This document shows, piece by piece, positions 35,212 through 43,733 of a stretch of DNA of 64,000 nt. The notes below the pieces were generated by a model, which was given only the letters and a program-made list of their open reading frames with translations, was not told the origin of the DNA and did not search any database. The stretch is from Emticicia sp. BO119 (lineage in GTDB: Bacteria; Bacteroidota; Bacteroidia; Cytophagales; Spirosomataceae): contig NZ_JACETV010000005.1 in NCBI RefSeq assembly GCF_013912375.1, forward strand, positions 62,001-126,000, written 5' to 3'. The stretch's first letter is position 1. Every line of letters begins with the position of its first letter. The translations under genes and the position numbers were made by a program.

Positions 35212-35820
35212 ATGAAGCACTTATTGATTATATTAACTGGTCTGGCAATCATTACTGGTGCCTGCCAGCCTAAAAAACTGCCCATATTGGGCGAGCGTGA
35301 ATTTATAAACGGCGACTCGGTGTATCATACCATTCCTGATTTTCAATTGGTTGATCAGGACAGCAATCTGGTTACTAATAAAACCTACGAAAACAAAATC
35401 TATGTAGCTGATTTTTTCTTTACAACCTGCCCGACAATTTGCCCGATTATGAAGACCCAGATGCTTCGCATCTATGATAAATTCAAGGATAATCCTGAGG
35501 TAGGTATTCTCTCGCATACAATTGACCCTCGTCATGATACGGTGGCTGTTCTGAAAGCCTATGCCAGACGCCTGGGTGTTTCAGGTAATTTCTGGCACTT
35601 TGTTACAGGAGATAAAAAAACCATCTATGAATTAGGTCAAAAAGAATACATGGTAACCGCAAATGAAGATTCTGCTGCCGCAGGCGGTTATATACATAGC
35701 GGTGCCTTCTTATTAGTCGATAAAAAGCGCAGAATACGTGGGCAGTACGATGGCACTAAAGAAGACCAGGTAAGCCGTTTGATGAAAGATATGGAGGTTT
35801 TGCTGAAGGAAAAGGAATAG
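35212..35820 (+). CDS. SCO1/SenC family copper-binding lipoprotein
   Basis: A 202-aa thioredoxin-fold protein that delivers copper to, or reduces, the CuA site of cytochrome oxidase. The copper ligands are Cys73 and Cys77 in TTCPTICPIM and His162 in GYIHSGAFLLVD. A lipobox (TGAC, Cys18) anchors it to the membrane. I chose the ATG at 35212 because the in-frame ATG at 35197 lies within a terminator stem. A c-type cytochrome lipoprotein follows, fitting a respiratory role. Confidence 0.92.
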   Translation: MKHLLIILTGLAIITGACQPKKLPILGEREFINGDSVYHTIPDFQLVDQDSNLVTNKTYENKIYVADFFFTTCPTICPIMKTQMLRIYDKFKDNPEVGILSHTIDPRHDTVAVLKAYARRLGVSGNFWHFVTGDKKTIYELGQKEYMVTANEDSAAAGGYIHSGAFLLVDKKRRIRGQYDGTKEDQVSRLMKDMEVLLKEKE

Positions 35821-35865
35821 ATTTATTAAAAAGATAGAATTTAATTCGGAGAATTGTACAGATTC

Positions 35866-36270
35866 ATGATAAAAAAAATAAAATATATTCCCCTCCTCAT
35901 CCTCCTCAACTCCTGCCAATCACCAGAAAAGGTAAAACTGGAACAATACTATATAGGCGGAAAAGAAATCTTTGAGCAAAACTGTGCCAACTGCCACCAG
36001 AAAGATGGTAAAGGACTACAAAACCTCTATCCGCCCATTGTCGGAAGTGATTATCTAAAAGATAAATCAGCGGTAATTTTAGCCATTAAAAACGGGTTGG
36101 CAGGAGAAATAAAAGTAAACGGCAAAACCTATAACCAACCCATGCCAGCCAACAGCCACCTGCAAAGTCTGGACATTGCCGAAGTTGTTACCTATATTTA
36201 CAGCGAATGGAGCAATGAGCGAAAGATTACAACGGTAGAGGAAGTAGAAAAGATACTGAATAAAAAATAA
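35866..36270 (+). CDS. c-type cytochrome lipoprotein
   Basis: A 134-aa monohaem cytochrome c. The haem motif is CANCH (Cys40, Cys43, His44); the axial Met is Met93 in YNQPMPANS. A lipobox (LLNSC, Cys17) tethers it to a membrane. The frame is open from a TTG at 35854, but the ATG at 35866 gives a normal lipoprotein signal and is preferred. It lies 45 bp after the SCO1 gene, suggesting a shared electron-transfer role. Confidence 0.9.
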   Translation: MIKKIKYIPLLILLNSCQSPEKVKLEQYYIGGKEIFEQNCANCHQKDGKGLQNLYPPIVGSDYLKDKSAVILAIKNGLAGEIKVNGKTYNQPMPANSHLQSLDIAEVVTYIYSEWSNERKITTVEEVEKILNKK

Positions 36271-36383
36271 TGAATTACCAAAAGTGGCGTAATGAGCAGT
36301 CAATTGTAAAACAACAAGAACTCCCGTTTACCTTATCGAAATAAATATAAAGCCATAGTACCCTATTATTCACAAATTCTCCA

Positions 36384-36980
36384 TTAATTACTCGTAGTAT
36401 CCACCTCCGCAGCTCCACCTGTTTCTAAGGAATCTATGGCAAAGACACCTTTGGTTTTGCGCATGGTATAATGGGTAAAATCCTGATCTGCTTCCATTCC
36501 TATTCCATGAATCTCATCGAATCTGGTCTTGATAATAAAAGGATAATCGGTATAGATTATTTTTCTGGTAGAGCTCCAGTTGAGAAGGTCGGTTGAAAGG
36601 CTTTGTTGTTGCAGACGATTAAAGAAGAAGACATTTCCCATTACCTTATACAATCCCTCATTTCTGAAATAACGCCCTGAATCACCCCTGAGGGAAGAGT
36701 ACTCAACGCCATTTTTATCAAAAAAAGTGACATATACTGTTTTCGGATAAATCTCGTCTTCGTTCTGTAGTTTTATTTGTTTGGCTGTAGTAACCTTGAT
36801 TGTTGTCTTCCCCGAATCGCTCAGCATAATTGACAGGTTATCGGTTACCATCATCGGGCCATTGTACTTCTGAGGCGCACCTGTTTTCTTTTTGTCCTCG
36901 CAGGAGACAAGCAACAGATTGCCAGACACAAACAGGCAGAGAATCAGATTTCTGATACTGATGGTAGCCATACTTTTCAT
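36384..36980 (-). CDS. lptC: LptC-like LPS export protein
   Basis: A 198-aa lipoprotein-type LptC homologue (signal with VSGNLLLVSC). The LptC/OstA beta-jellyroll reads from YNGPMMVTDNLSIMLSDSGK through VTFFDKNGVEYSSLRGDSGR to IHGIGMEADQDFTHYTMRK, the last being the typical closing motif. It should pass LPS across the periplasm to LptA. It is the last gene of the leftward tcdA-coaX-OMP-lptC run, 11 bp from its neighbour. Confidence 0.8.
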   Translation of the reverse strand: MKSMATISIRNLILCLFVSGNLLLVSCEDKKKTGAPQKYNGPMMVTDNLSIMLSDSGKTTIKVTTAKQIKLQNEDEIYPKTVYVTFFDKNGVEYSSLRGDSGRYFRNEGLYKVMGNVFFFNRLQQQSLSTDLLNWSSTRKIIYTDYPFIIKTRFDEIHGIGMEADQDFTHYTMRKTKGVFAIDSLETGGAAEVDTTSN

Positions 36981-36991
36981 AGCAAAAGCTA

Positions 36992-38293
36992 TTAATCAAT
37001 TTTAGGTTTAATAAACCAGCGGGTATCAACCAGCGAGAAGCCCAAAGAAACCTTGAAATAGTTTTCTTTCACTAATCCATTACCGGTAACACCTCTTGAC
37101 CCGACAGATAAACCTAAATCAATATAGCTCAAGTTCCTGAATCCGAGCGGTGTAGAGAGCCCAAAGGAGAAACTCCTGTCCATTACCTGTGTAGAATTTA
37201 CTAAATAAGGTGTTTTGGTTTGCTGAAAACCCACACGATAGAATACCTGGTCGAAATAAGCCGTTGAGGTAACTTTAGGCAAAAACTCTACCCCCACCGA
37301 AATACGGTCGCCGGCTGTCAGATTGCTCTCGGCTCTGCCCAGAAAATTACGGTAGGCAGCCCAATCCTGTTTGCTGTATTCTACTGCAAAAATCCATTTC
37401 AACGGACTTTCTATACTGATTCCCAAAGCATATTGCGAGGGCAGCTTCAGGTTACCTGTGGCAATACCTAATGTATCAGGTTTTTTAAGAACCTGCGGGC
37501 CGTTTTGTCCTTCTATTAGTGTCGATAAACTGCGCAATTGGCTACCTTTCAGTTTACTTTGTAACTCATAAGTACCTCCCACATTCAGAAACCATTTGCT
37601 GCTGAGTTTCTGTTGCCACATAAATCCGGTTTTCAATCCTAAGCCATTGGCATTAATGCGGTCAGTATAGCGCAGGTAATAATCTTCACCATCATTCAGC
37701 AATAATCTTGAAGTAGTGTCACGGCTTACACTCCCGAAATAATAATATCCCTCAGCACCAACGTACAAAGATTTGCCAATCAGATGGCCTGTTCCTAATG
37801 AAGCTTTTGAAAAACCACCCTGACCCTTATAAATATATTGTACCGAATTTTCTGTACCCTGAATCGGTGAAGTATATCTTGCTTCATATTCTACACTTGA
37901 ATGTGGTCTTAATCCTACCGACATTGTCCATTTAGGTTTTATCGGAAACGCCATCAGCACATGGCTCAGGTTTACACCAAAATCAGTTTGTGAGTTAGTA
38001 CCGTCCGAAATAGTTCTGTATTGTCCACGCATTCCTGTACTGAATGCCACAAAACGGGTTTTCACCAACATGGCAGGATTCAGCGTATTAACATAGATAC
38101 CATTACCGAAAGTTAAGCCCGTTCCGCCCATCGCGTCACTCGGAATTGCACCCGAAGAAGGAATATCGCCAATACCTAAGGCCGAATAAGGCGAATTACC
38201 TGTGAGTCTGGATTCTTTTCTTTGAGCGTAAGTATCAGTAAGTACAAGTGTGCAAACGAGAAAAAAATTAAGGAGTAGTAAGTTTTTCAACAT
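36992..38293 (-). CDS. outer-membrane beta-barrel protein (FadL-like)
   Basis: A 433-aa protein with signal peptide (LLLLNFFLVCTLVLTDTYAQ) and a strand-rich body. The N-terminal SPYSALGIGD and AMGGTGLTFGNGIYVNTLNPA resemble the hatch region of FadL/PorV-type barrels, and the end (KVSLGFSLVDTRWF) is a barrel-closing strand. Its substrate is unknown. Its start overlaps the coaX end by 26 bp, consistent with translational coupling, and it is followed by lptC. Confidence 0.75.
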   Translation of the reverse strand: MLKNLLLLNFFLVCTLVLTDTYAQRKESRLTGNSPYSALGIGDIPSSGAIPSDAMGGTGLTFGNGIYVNTLNPAMLVKTRFVAFSTGMRGQYRTISDGTNSQTDFGVNLSHVLMAFPIKPKWTMSVGLRPHSSVEYEARYTSPIQGTENSVQYIYKGQGGFSKASLGTGHLIGKSLYVGAEGYYYFGSVSRDTTSRLLLNDGEDYYLRYTDRINANGLGLKTGFMWQQKLSSKWFLNVGGTYELQSKLKGSQLRSLSTLIEGQNGPQVLKKPDTLGIATGNLKLPSQYALGISIESPLKWIFAVEYSKQDWAAYRNFLGRAESNLTAGDRISVGVEFLPKVTSTAYFDQVFYRVGFQQTKTPYLVNSTQVMDRSFSFGLSTPLGFRNLSYIDLGLSVGSRGVTGNGLVKENYFKVSLGFSLVDTRWFIKPKID

Positions 38294-39095
38294 TGTATAT
38301 TAAAATTCGGTTTAGCCCTATCAGGACTAAATTTGGTATCAGTTCAATTTTTGTATCATCAATCGGCGGGTTTTCTGTCAGGCCAATTTCAAATGAGCGC
38401 GCAAAGTTCGGCTTTTTTATTTGACTTTCAAAGAAAGAAGCGTCTCCGCCGCATAAGATTACCTGACATTTGCCTAATTTGCTGTAATTTTCTATCATCC
38501 CGTTTACTTCGGCAATGATTCCGTTCACAACACCGCTTTGAATGCACGTTATAGTATTCTTCCCGATCAGGTGTGGTATGCCGTCTGCACTCACTAAGGG
38601 TAATCTTTTTGTAAACGTATGGAGCGACTCAAATCGTATCCTCATACCAGGGGAAATTATGCCCCCGCAGAACACTCCTTTCCGCTTTTCTCCATCTGTA
38701 GGCACATACTTGTTCTCTATCGACACATAGTCATATTTAATGGCTGTACCCATGTCAATAATCAGGCAATTGCACTCAGGATACAGAAAATTTGCCCCTA
38801 CAGCCGCTGCCACTCGGTCAGACCCCAACGTTTCCGGTGTTTCATAATCTTTCTCAATCGGCAAGGTCGTTGATGGGGTCAGTATCAGTTTATCAAACGT
38901 AACCTGCTCAAATATAGCTTCTAATTCCTGCTGATTTTTCGTTACAGACGAAATCAGGGCTTTTTTAACTTTTTTTAACGAAAGAAAATCGTCCAGTGCT
39001 TCAATTTCCAGGCCAGTGCTTACTTCTACCAGTTCATCTCCTTCAAAAAGACCTATTTTGGCAAATGTATTTCCGATGTCAACAACTCCGAACAT
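38268..39095 (-). CDS. coaX: type III pantothenate kinase
   Basis: A 275-aa CoaX that phosphorylates pantothenate, the first step of coenzyme A synthesis, without inhibition by CoA. Motifs: phosphate-binding VVDIGNTFAKIGLF at the N-terminus, SDRVAAAVGAN, LIIDMGTAIKYD with its Asp/Thr pair, and GGIISPGMRIRFESLH. Length is typical. It begins 2 bp after tcdA ends. Confidence 0.94.
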   Translation of the reverse strand: MFGVVDIGNTFAKIGLFEGDELVEVSTGLEIEALDDFLSLKKVKKALISSVTKNQQELEAIFEQVTFDKLILTPSTTLPIEKDYETPETLGSDRVAAAVGANFLYPECNCLIIDMGTAIKYDYVSIENKYVPTDGEKRKGVFCGGIISPGMRIRFESLHTFTKRLPLVSADGIPHLIGKNTITCIQSGVVNGIIAEVNGMIENYSKLGKCQVILCGGDASFFESQIKKPNFARSFEIGLTENPPIDDTKIELIPNLVLIGLNRILIYNVEKLTTP

Positions 39096-39097
39096 GG

Positions 39098-39889
39098 CTA
39101 TTCTTCAGTTTTTTTGATGCCTCCTTTCTTCGACTTCTTCCTGATTTTCTTCGGGCGTTTCACCATCTCAATCGGGTATCCCAACAATTCTCTTATCACG
39201 ACAGACGCACAAATACCACCAAAGGCTGCAGGTATATACGAAATAGTGCCATAAGCCGAACGCTTGAAATTGCTACCATCTGTCAGTATCAGTGAATCCC
39301 GCTTAACGGCCTCAGTAGAGAAAACGGCTTTAATTCCATAATCAACACCCAGTTTCTTGATACGCTTACGTACATACTGCGCAAACAGACACTCGTAGGT
39401 ATCATACAAATCTGCTACTACAAGCTTGGTCGGGTCTACCTTCCCTCCTGCTCCCATCGAACTCACAATTTTCTGTTTCTGCTCATAGGCCGTCGATAGC
39501 AAAGTCAGCTTTGGTGTAATACTATCAATACAATCCATTACATAGTCATACCTCACCGTCAGAATCTCGCGGCATTTTTCTGGTGTCAGAAACTCCTTCA
39601 CTATATGCAGTTTCAATTCCGGGTTGATCGCCATCAGGCGCTCGGCCATAATATCAGCTTTCGATACTCCATGATTAGTAGCCAGGGCAGGTAATTGTCT
39701 GTTCCGGTTGCTTGGGTCAACTACGTCGCCGTCGACGATGGTCATTTCGCCCACACCTGCACGGCAGATAAACTCGGCCGCAAACGAGCCTACACCACCC
39801 AATCCAACAATCAAAACGTGGGCATTTTGTAAAGTATCAATTCCTTCTTTTCCGACCAACAATTCGGACCGAGACAACCAGGCAGGCAT
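39098..39889 (-). CDS. tcdA: tRNA threonylcarbamoyladenosine dehydratase TcdA
   Basis: A 263-aa E1-like (ThiF family) enzyme that cyclises t6A37 of ANN-decoding tRNAs to ct6A. Nucleotide-binding GLGGVGSFAAE at residues about 29-39, then DGDVVDPSNRNRQLPA, and the family segment YDYVMDCIDSITPKL. The C-terminus ends in a Lys-rich tail. It is the first gene of the leftward operon. Confidence 0.9.
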   Translation of the reverse strand: MPAWLSRSELLVGKEGIDTLQNAHVLIVGLGGVGSFAAEFICRAGVGEMTIVDGDVVDPSNRNRQLPALATNHGVSKADIMAERLMAINPELKLHIVKEFLTPEKCREILTVRYDYVMDCIDSITPKLTLLSTAYEQKQKIVSSMGAGGKVDPTKLVVADLYDTYECLFAQYVRKRIKKLGVDYGIKAVFSTEAVKRDSLILTDGSNFKRSAYGTISYIPAAFGGICASVVIRELLGYPIEMVKRPKKIRKKSKKGGIKKTEE

Positions 39890-39954
39890 ATTCTTTAAAG
39901 TGTAGTAAGTTTAATAAACTTCAAAGGTAAGGAGAAATAGGTGAATAATATATT

Positions 39955-39971
39955 ACGATTTTTCAAATCGG
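39955..39971. repeat. 17-bp imperfect palindrome, copy of an ACGATTT element
   Basis: ACGATTTTTCAAATCG plus one base, upstream of tcdA and of the restriction-modification genes. The same 16 bases occur at 46552-46567, in an array of three palindromes. It lies at the left border of the restriction-modification cassette. Confidence 0.6.
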
Positions 39972-40078
39972 CCTTGATTAAATTGGCCTATTATAGCTCT
40001 AATCTCTTTTATATGATTTAGTAAATTGACAAATTTAATAAATCCTGCCTTTGCTAAACGCAAAATAACAGTAAGTGT

Positions 40079-40103
40079 TACTTATAGTCTTTGACTTATA
40101 ATC
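40079..40103 (+). promoter_or_regulatory. C-box operator of the restriction-modification system
   Basis: Two C-box half-elements, TACTTATAGTC (40079-40089) and GACTTATAATC (40093-40103), separated by TTT. Both match the well-known controller-protein site GACTTATAGTC with one mismatch or near it. They lie 22 bp before the controller gene, with CACTTTTG (one mismatch from TAnnTTTG) between them and the ATG. The layout is that of an autoregulated C.R operon. Confidence 0.85.
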
Positions 40104-40125
40104 TACATTATTTCACTTTTGTATT

Positions 40126-40335
40126 ATGAATATTAAAGAAAAAGTCGGTAAGCGAATAAAGGAATACAGAGACATAGCGAATATGTCTCAAAAGGATTTG
40201 GCCTATACCGCCGATTTGGACCGTAGCTATATTGCAAGCGTTGAAAATGGCCAGAGAAATATCTCAATCGTAAACTTAGAAAAAATAGCTACCTCATTAA
40301 ACATTTCGCTTAGTGATTTATTTAAAGATTTATAA
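40126..40335 (+). CDS. restriction-modification controller protein (C protein, XRE family)
   Basis: A 69-aa helix-turn-helix protein of typical C-protein size. HTH at about residues 19-40: MSQKDLAYTADLDRSYIASV, then ENGQRNISIVNLEKIA. It should bind the two C-boxes directly upstream, activating its own and the endonuclease gene at first and repressing at high level, which delays the nuclease until the methyltransferase has acted. Its stop overlaps the endonuclease ATG (TAATG). Confidence 0.9.
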   Translation: MNIKEKVGKRIKEYRDIANMSQKDLAYTADLDRSYIASVENGQRNISIVNLEKIATSLNISLSDLFKDL

Positions 40336-40925
40336 TGAAACTAAAAATACCTAATACAGAAATACAGGAACTCTTGTCGGGAAAGAAATATGAATTTCCA
40401 AGATATACTACTCAGTTAATGAATCTGGCTAACCAGAATGCGCAAGGAACAAGAGCCAGGATTGTGGGGCAGATGAGTGATCTGATACAGGAATTTCAAG
40501 GAGCGGCATTGTCAGACTGGGAACTATGGTATTTAGAGAAACATCCGGAAGCAATTGATGCGGCAGCAGAAAAAGTTTATACTATGATCACCCTTTTTAA
40601 AACTGCCATTGAACAGATTGACCAGGCTTTGGTCAGAGACTGGATAGAAGAACTTGTGATTGTAAAAACATTTTCTGGTTTAAAATATCAGGAAGCTATC
40701 CTGAAAAAAATAGCCCTGCAATGTAATACAGTTTATCGTTTAGCGAAACCCGAAGAAGAAAGTAGAGGCATTGATGGCTATATAGGAGAAAAACCTGTGA
40801 GCATAAAGCCTATCACTTATAAAACAAAAATGAGTCTGAACGAGGTCATTGATGTACCCATTGTTTTTTATGATAAAAAGAAAAGTGAGATAGTTGTTGA
40901 GTTTGACGAAAATGAGTTTTTATAA
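40335..40925 (+). CDS. type II restriction endonuclease, MjaI-like
   Basis: A 196-aa protein resembling the MjaI endonuclease family in its N-terminus (YTTQLMNLANQNAQGTRAR, then VGQMSDLIQEF). A probable PD-(D/E)xK site reads GIDGYIGEKPVSIKP at about residues 143-157, with Asp and Lys in the expected spacing. MjaI cuts CTAG, so CTAG is the predicted target. It is translationally coupled to the C gene and convergent with the methyltransferase. Family recognition is from memory; specificity is inferred. Confidence 0.75.
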   Translation: MKLKIPNTEIQELLSGKKYEFPRYTTQLMNLANQNAQGTRARIVGQMSDLIQEFQGAALSDWELWYLEKHPEAIDAAAEKVYTMITLFKTAIEQIDQALVRDWIEELVIVKTFSGLKYQEAILKKIALQCNTVYRLAKPEEESRGIDGYIGEKPVSIKPITYKTKMSLNEVIDVPIVFYDKKKSEIVVEFDENEFL

Positions 40926-40953
40926 TAAAAAGTCCTAATAAAATTTAAACTAA

Positions 40954-42078
40954 TCAAAACTCTATAGCCGTCTGCGCAGCTTTTTTAGTTGATTTTTTGA
41001 AGGATATTTCTTTTTCGGGCCTGATAGGTGAATAACTCACTTCTATCTGATCAGAAGATATATTATTCAGTTGTTCAACAAATAGGAGTTTAATATCTGT
41101 TTCCTGCGATGTCATAACTGGCAGGTTCAGATTCGTATTAAAGTGCTTAATCTCTTCCTTTTTAGGGTCAGCATTTCTTTCAGTAATAAATACTTTATGC
41201 TGTTCTATTCTGTTCTGAATAAGGTTATTAAAAGCCTGAACAGGGGTTGCTTCTATATTTTCCCGGATGATATTGAGGAATAATGGGTCAATTTCATATC
41301 CTATACTATTTCGGTTTGTGGCAATAGCCGCTAAAGTAGTAGTACCCGTTCCTAAAAATGGGTCTAAGACTGTGTCTCCCTTTAATGAATACATATTAAT
41401 AAGCCTGTAAGGTAATTCAAAAGGATACGCCGCGCTTCTTGTACGAGTTTCGGAGCCATTAATGTTTTGCTTAGTACCTTTTAAATCCCATAAATCTGAA
41501 AACCAGATATTCCTTTCTTCCCAGAAAAAAGAGCTTTCCTTTCGTCTTTGTTTATCTGATTCTGTTTTAAATACTCTTTTCCCTCCCTTTCTGAAAATAA
41601 GAATCCATTCATGCTCTAATGTTACATACGCACCTGAAGGCAACATACCAGAACCCATAAATTTATTTGGAGCATTGGTTTGTTTCCTCCAAAGGATATT
41701 CGGCAGATTAGGCACGCCTAATTGCTGAAATGCAGTGATAATTCTTGAATGATTAGGATAGAGTGCAAACTCTCCATTAATGGTGCGTGTAGCATCGCCG
41801 ATATTAATACAGGCAAAACCTCCGGGTATTAACACGCGCTCCACTTCTGCCCAGATTTTATCCAACTCCTGATGCATCAGCTCAAATGCCTTTGTTCCAT
41901 TGCCATTCCTGAGCTCTCCTTCAATAAGAGGATTTTGCTTAGACATAATTTCATCCCACATTTCAATCATAGGATACGGCGGAGATGTAACAACAAGCTC
42001 AATAGAGCTATCATTGATTTGTTGCATCTGCTGGGAAGCACCTATAAATATCTGGTGGGTTGTATTCGCTGTATTCAT
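40954..42078 (-). CDS. DNA methyltransferase of the restriction-modification system
   Basis: A 374-aa amino-methyltransferase of the beta class: the catalytic motif SPPYP (VVTSPPYPMIEMW) comes first and the AdoMet motif DPFLGTGTTTLAAI later. SPPY is common among N4-cytosine methyltransferases, as expected for a MjaI-type CTAG system. The 80-residue C-terminal extension has no catalytic motif. Convergent with the endonuclease, 28 bp apart; the start is separated from the next gene by 256 bp. Confidence 0.88.
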   Translation of the reverse strand: MNTANTTHQIFIGASQQMQQINDSSIELVVTSPPYPMIEMWDEIMSKQNPLIEGELRNGNGTKAFELMHQELDKIWAEVERVLIPGGFACINIGDATRTINGEFALYPNHSRIITAFQQLGVPNLPNILWRKQTNAPNKFMGSGMLPSGAYVTLEHEWILIFRKGGKRVFKTESDKQRRKESSFFWEERNIWFSDLWDLKGTKQNINGSETRTRSAAYPFELPYRLINMYSLKGDTVLDPFLGTGTTTLAAIATNRNSIGYEIDPLFLNIIRENIEATPVQAFNNLIQNRIEQHKVFITERNADPKKEEIKHFNTNLNLPVMTSQETDIKLLFVEQLNNISSDQIEVSYSPIRPEKEISFKKSTKKAAQTAIEF

Positions 42079-42305
42079 TCTGCAAAGATAAATGAATCTA
42101 TACTATGGCGCCATTTGAAACCACATATAAATTTGGCAATACTTATTTCTCAATATTCCTCGTTAAACTAATAAAATAAAATTAACTCAAATTCATTTCA
42201 GAATTTTACTTAAACAATAATATCACACTCCTTAGTTAATAGAAATTGTGCTCGACTGACACAACATCTTCTTAACATTCCCACAAACCCTACCAATTTT
42301 TTCGC

Positions 42306-42313
42306 TATTTTTG
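42306..42313 (+). promoter_or_regulatory. candidate -7 box for the nuclease gene
   Basis: TATTTTTG matches TAnnTTTG exactly, 21 bp before the ATG at 42335. It overlaps a TTG at 42311 that could be taken as an earlier start codon, which supports the ATG as the real start. No convincing -33 element is visible. Confidence 0.4.
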
Positions 42314-42334
42314 AGAAAAAATGTAAATTTCCTT

Positions 42335-43708
42335 ATGTCTGCGTTTCCCGGAAGATCCATACTACTCCTGTTTATTACTGCTTTTGTCGGTTCATGCCTG
42401 CCTGTTAAAACTTCTACTAACACTACTAATACTAACAAAGTAAGCTTTGCCAAAGGCTTTCCGGAAGGTCTGGAAGACATATCAAAAGGTAATTATTCAG
42501 CAGCGAATGTAGAGTTATCTGGCGGTGACTGGTATTTTGAAGACGCGCTGATAGGTAGCGGGGCCAATGATACCCGTAACGGCGAAAAAGCCATCAGAAT
42601 CAGAGAAAAGGGTTTTGTGCGAATGAACTACGATATACAGGGAGTAAGAGAGATAAAAATGGCTTATGCCGCCTATAAAGGTGACGGAGACAGTGAATGG
42701 GAACTATATATGTCAAGAAACAGTGGCGCTAACTGGACAAGGCTGGAGAATCGTTTCCAGACAGATGGCAGCAAAATCAGCTTTATGCAGGTAACCATCA
42801 ACGAGCCCAATAAGGCCCGCTTTGAAATCAGAAAAGTATCAGGAGGGAGCAGTCGATTGAATATTGATGATATTTCGATTATTATCTCCGCCTCTATCCC
42901 CACTCCTACTAACAATTCAACCAAACCTACACGTGACGATAATCTGACTTTGGGCAATCCGAGTAATGCTATACCCAAAGACGAGAATAATTATCTGATG
43001 ATAAAACCCCAATACACGTTGTCTTATAGCAAAGCCCGCAGCTCGGCTAATTGGGTAAGCTGGCATTTAAGCACCGCCTGGAAAGGGGATATACAAAGAA
43101 CGGATAATTTCAGGCCTGACGATACCCTGCCTTCAGGTTGGTATAAGGTGCAGAATAGCGATTATGTCGGCTCAGGCTTCGATAGAGGACATCTGTGCCC
43201 GTCAGACGATAGAGACAGAACCCTTGCCGATAATGAATCCACCTTTATCTTAACCAATATCATCCCGCAAGCCCCCAACAATAATCGTGGTGCATGGGCA
43301 GACCTTGAGACCTATTGCCGGAAAATAGCCGAAGCCGGAAATGAATTATATATAATAGCAGGAGTTTATGGAAAGGCAGGAATAGGCTCGAACGGTGGAA
43401 AAAGTTTTACGTTGGACAACGGCAAAATGGTAGTACCCGAATACGTGTGGAAAGTGATTGTTATTCTGCCGATTGGCACAGATGATATAAACAGAATCAA
43501 CGAGCAGACACGTATTATTGCGGTCTATATTCCGAATAAACAAACGATAAAGGAGACCCAATGGGGTGAATACCGATTAAGTGTTGATGATCTGGAAAAA
43601 ATAACAGGCTATGATTTTTTGTCGAACGTACCAACGGCTATTCAGAAAACGTTAGAAAGTAGAATGGACGATGGCCCCACCATAAAGGTATCTGCCACCC
43701 GACAATAA
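42335..43708 (+). CDS. DNA/RNA non-specific endonuclease (NUC1) lipoprotein
   Basis: A 457-aa exported nuclease. A lipobox (FVGSC, Cys at 22) precedes a Thr/Asn linker; residues about 45-170 form a beta domain (YFEDALIGSGANDTRNGEKA) that may bind nucleic acid or carbohydrate. The NUC1 domain carries the beta-beta-alpha-metal motif DRGHLCPSDDRD at about 280-291, then NIIPQAPNNNRGAW. It would degrade DNA and RNA at the cell surface, for nutrition or protection. The ATG at 42335 is chosen over a TTG at 42311. Confidence 0.88.
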   Translation: MSAFPGRSILLLFITAFVGSCLPVKTSTNTTNTNKVSFAKGFPEGLEDISKGNYSAANVELSGGDWYFEDALIGSGANDTRNGEKAIRIREKGFVRMNYDIQGVREIKMAYAAYKGDGDSEWELYMSRNSGANWTRLENRFQTDGSKISFMQVTINEPNKARFEIRKVSGGSSRLNIDDISIIISASIPTPTNNSTKPTRDDNLTLGNPSNAIPKDENNYLMIKPQYTLSYSKARSSANWVSWHLSTAWKGDIQRTDNFRPDDTLPSGWYKVQNSDYVGSGFDRGHLCPSDDRDRTLADNESTFILTNIIPQAPNNNRGAWADLETYCRKIAEAGNELYIIAGVYGKAGIGSNGGKSFTLDNGKMVVPEYVWKVIVILPIGTDDINRINEQTRIIAVYIPNKQTIKETQWGEYRLSVDDLEKITGYDFLSNVPTAIQKTLESRMDDGPTIKVSATRQ

Positions 43709-43733
43709 TAACACCAGGAAAAATAAACCATCT

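Noticed and set aside
38542-38873. Rightward open frames within coaX
   Set aside because: Antisense shadows of a gene with intact kinase motifs.
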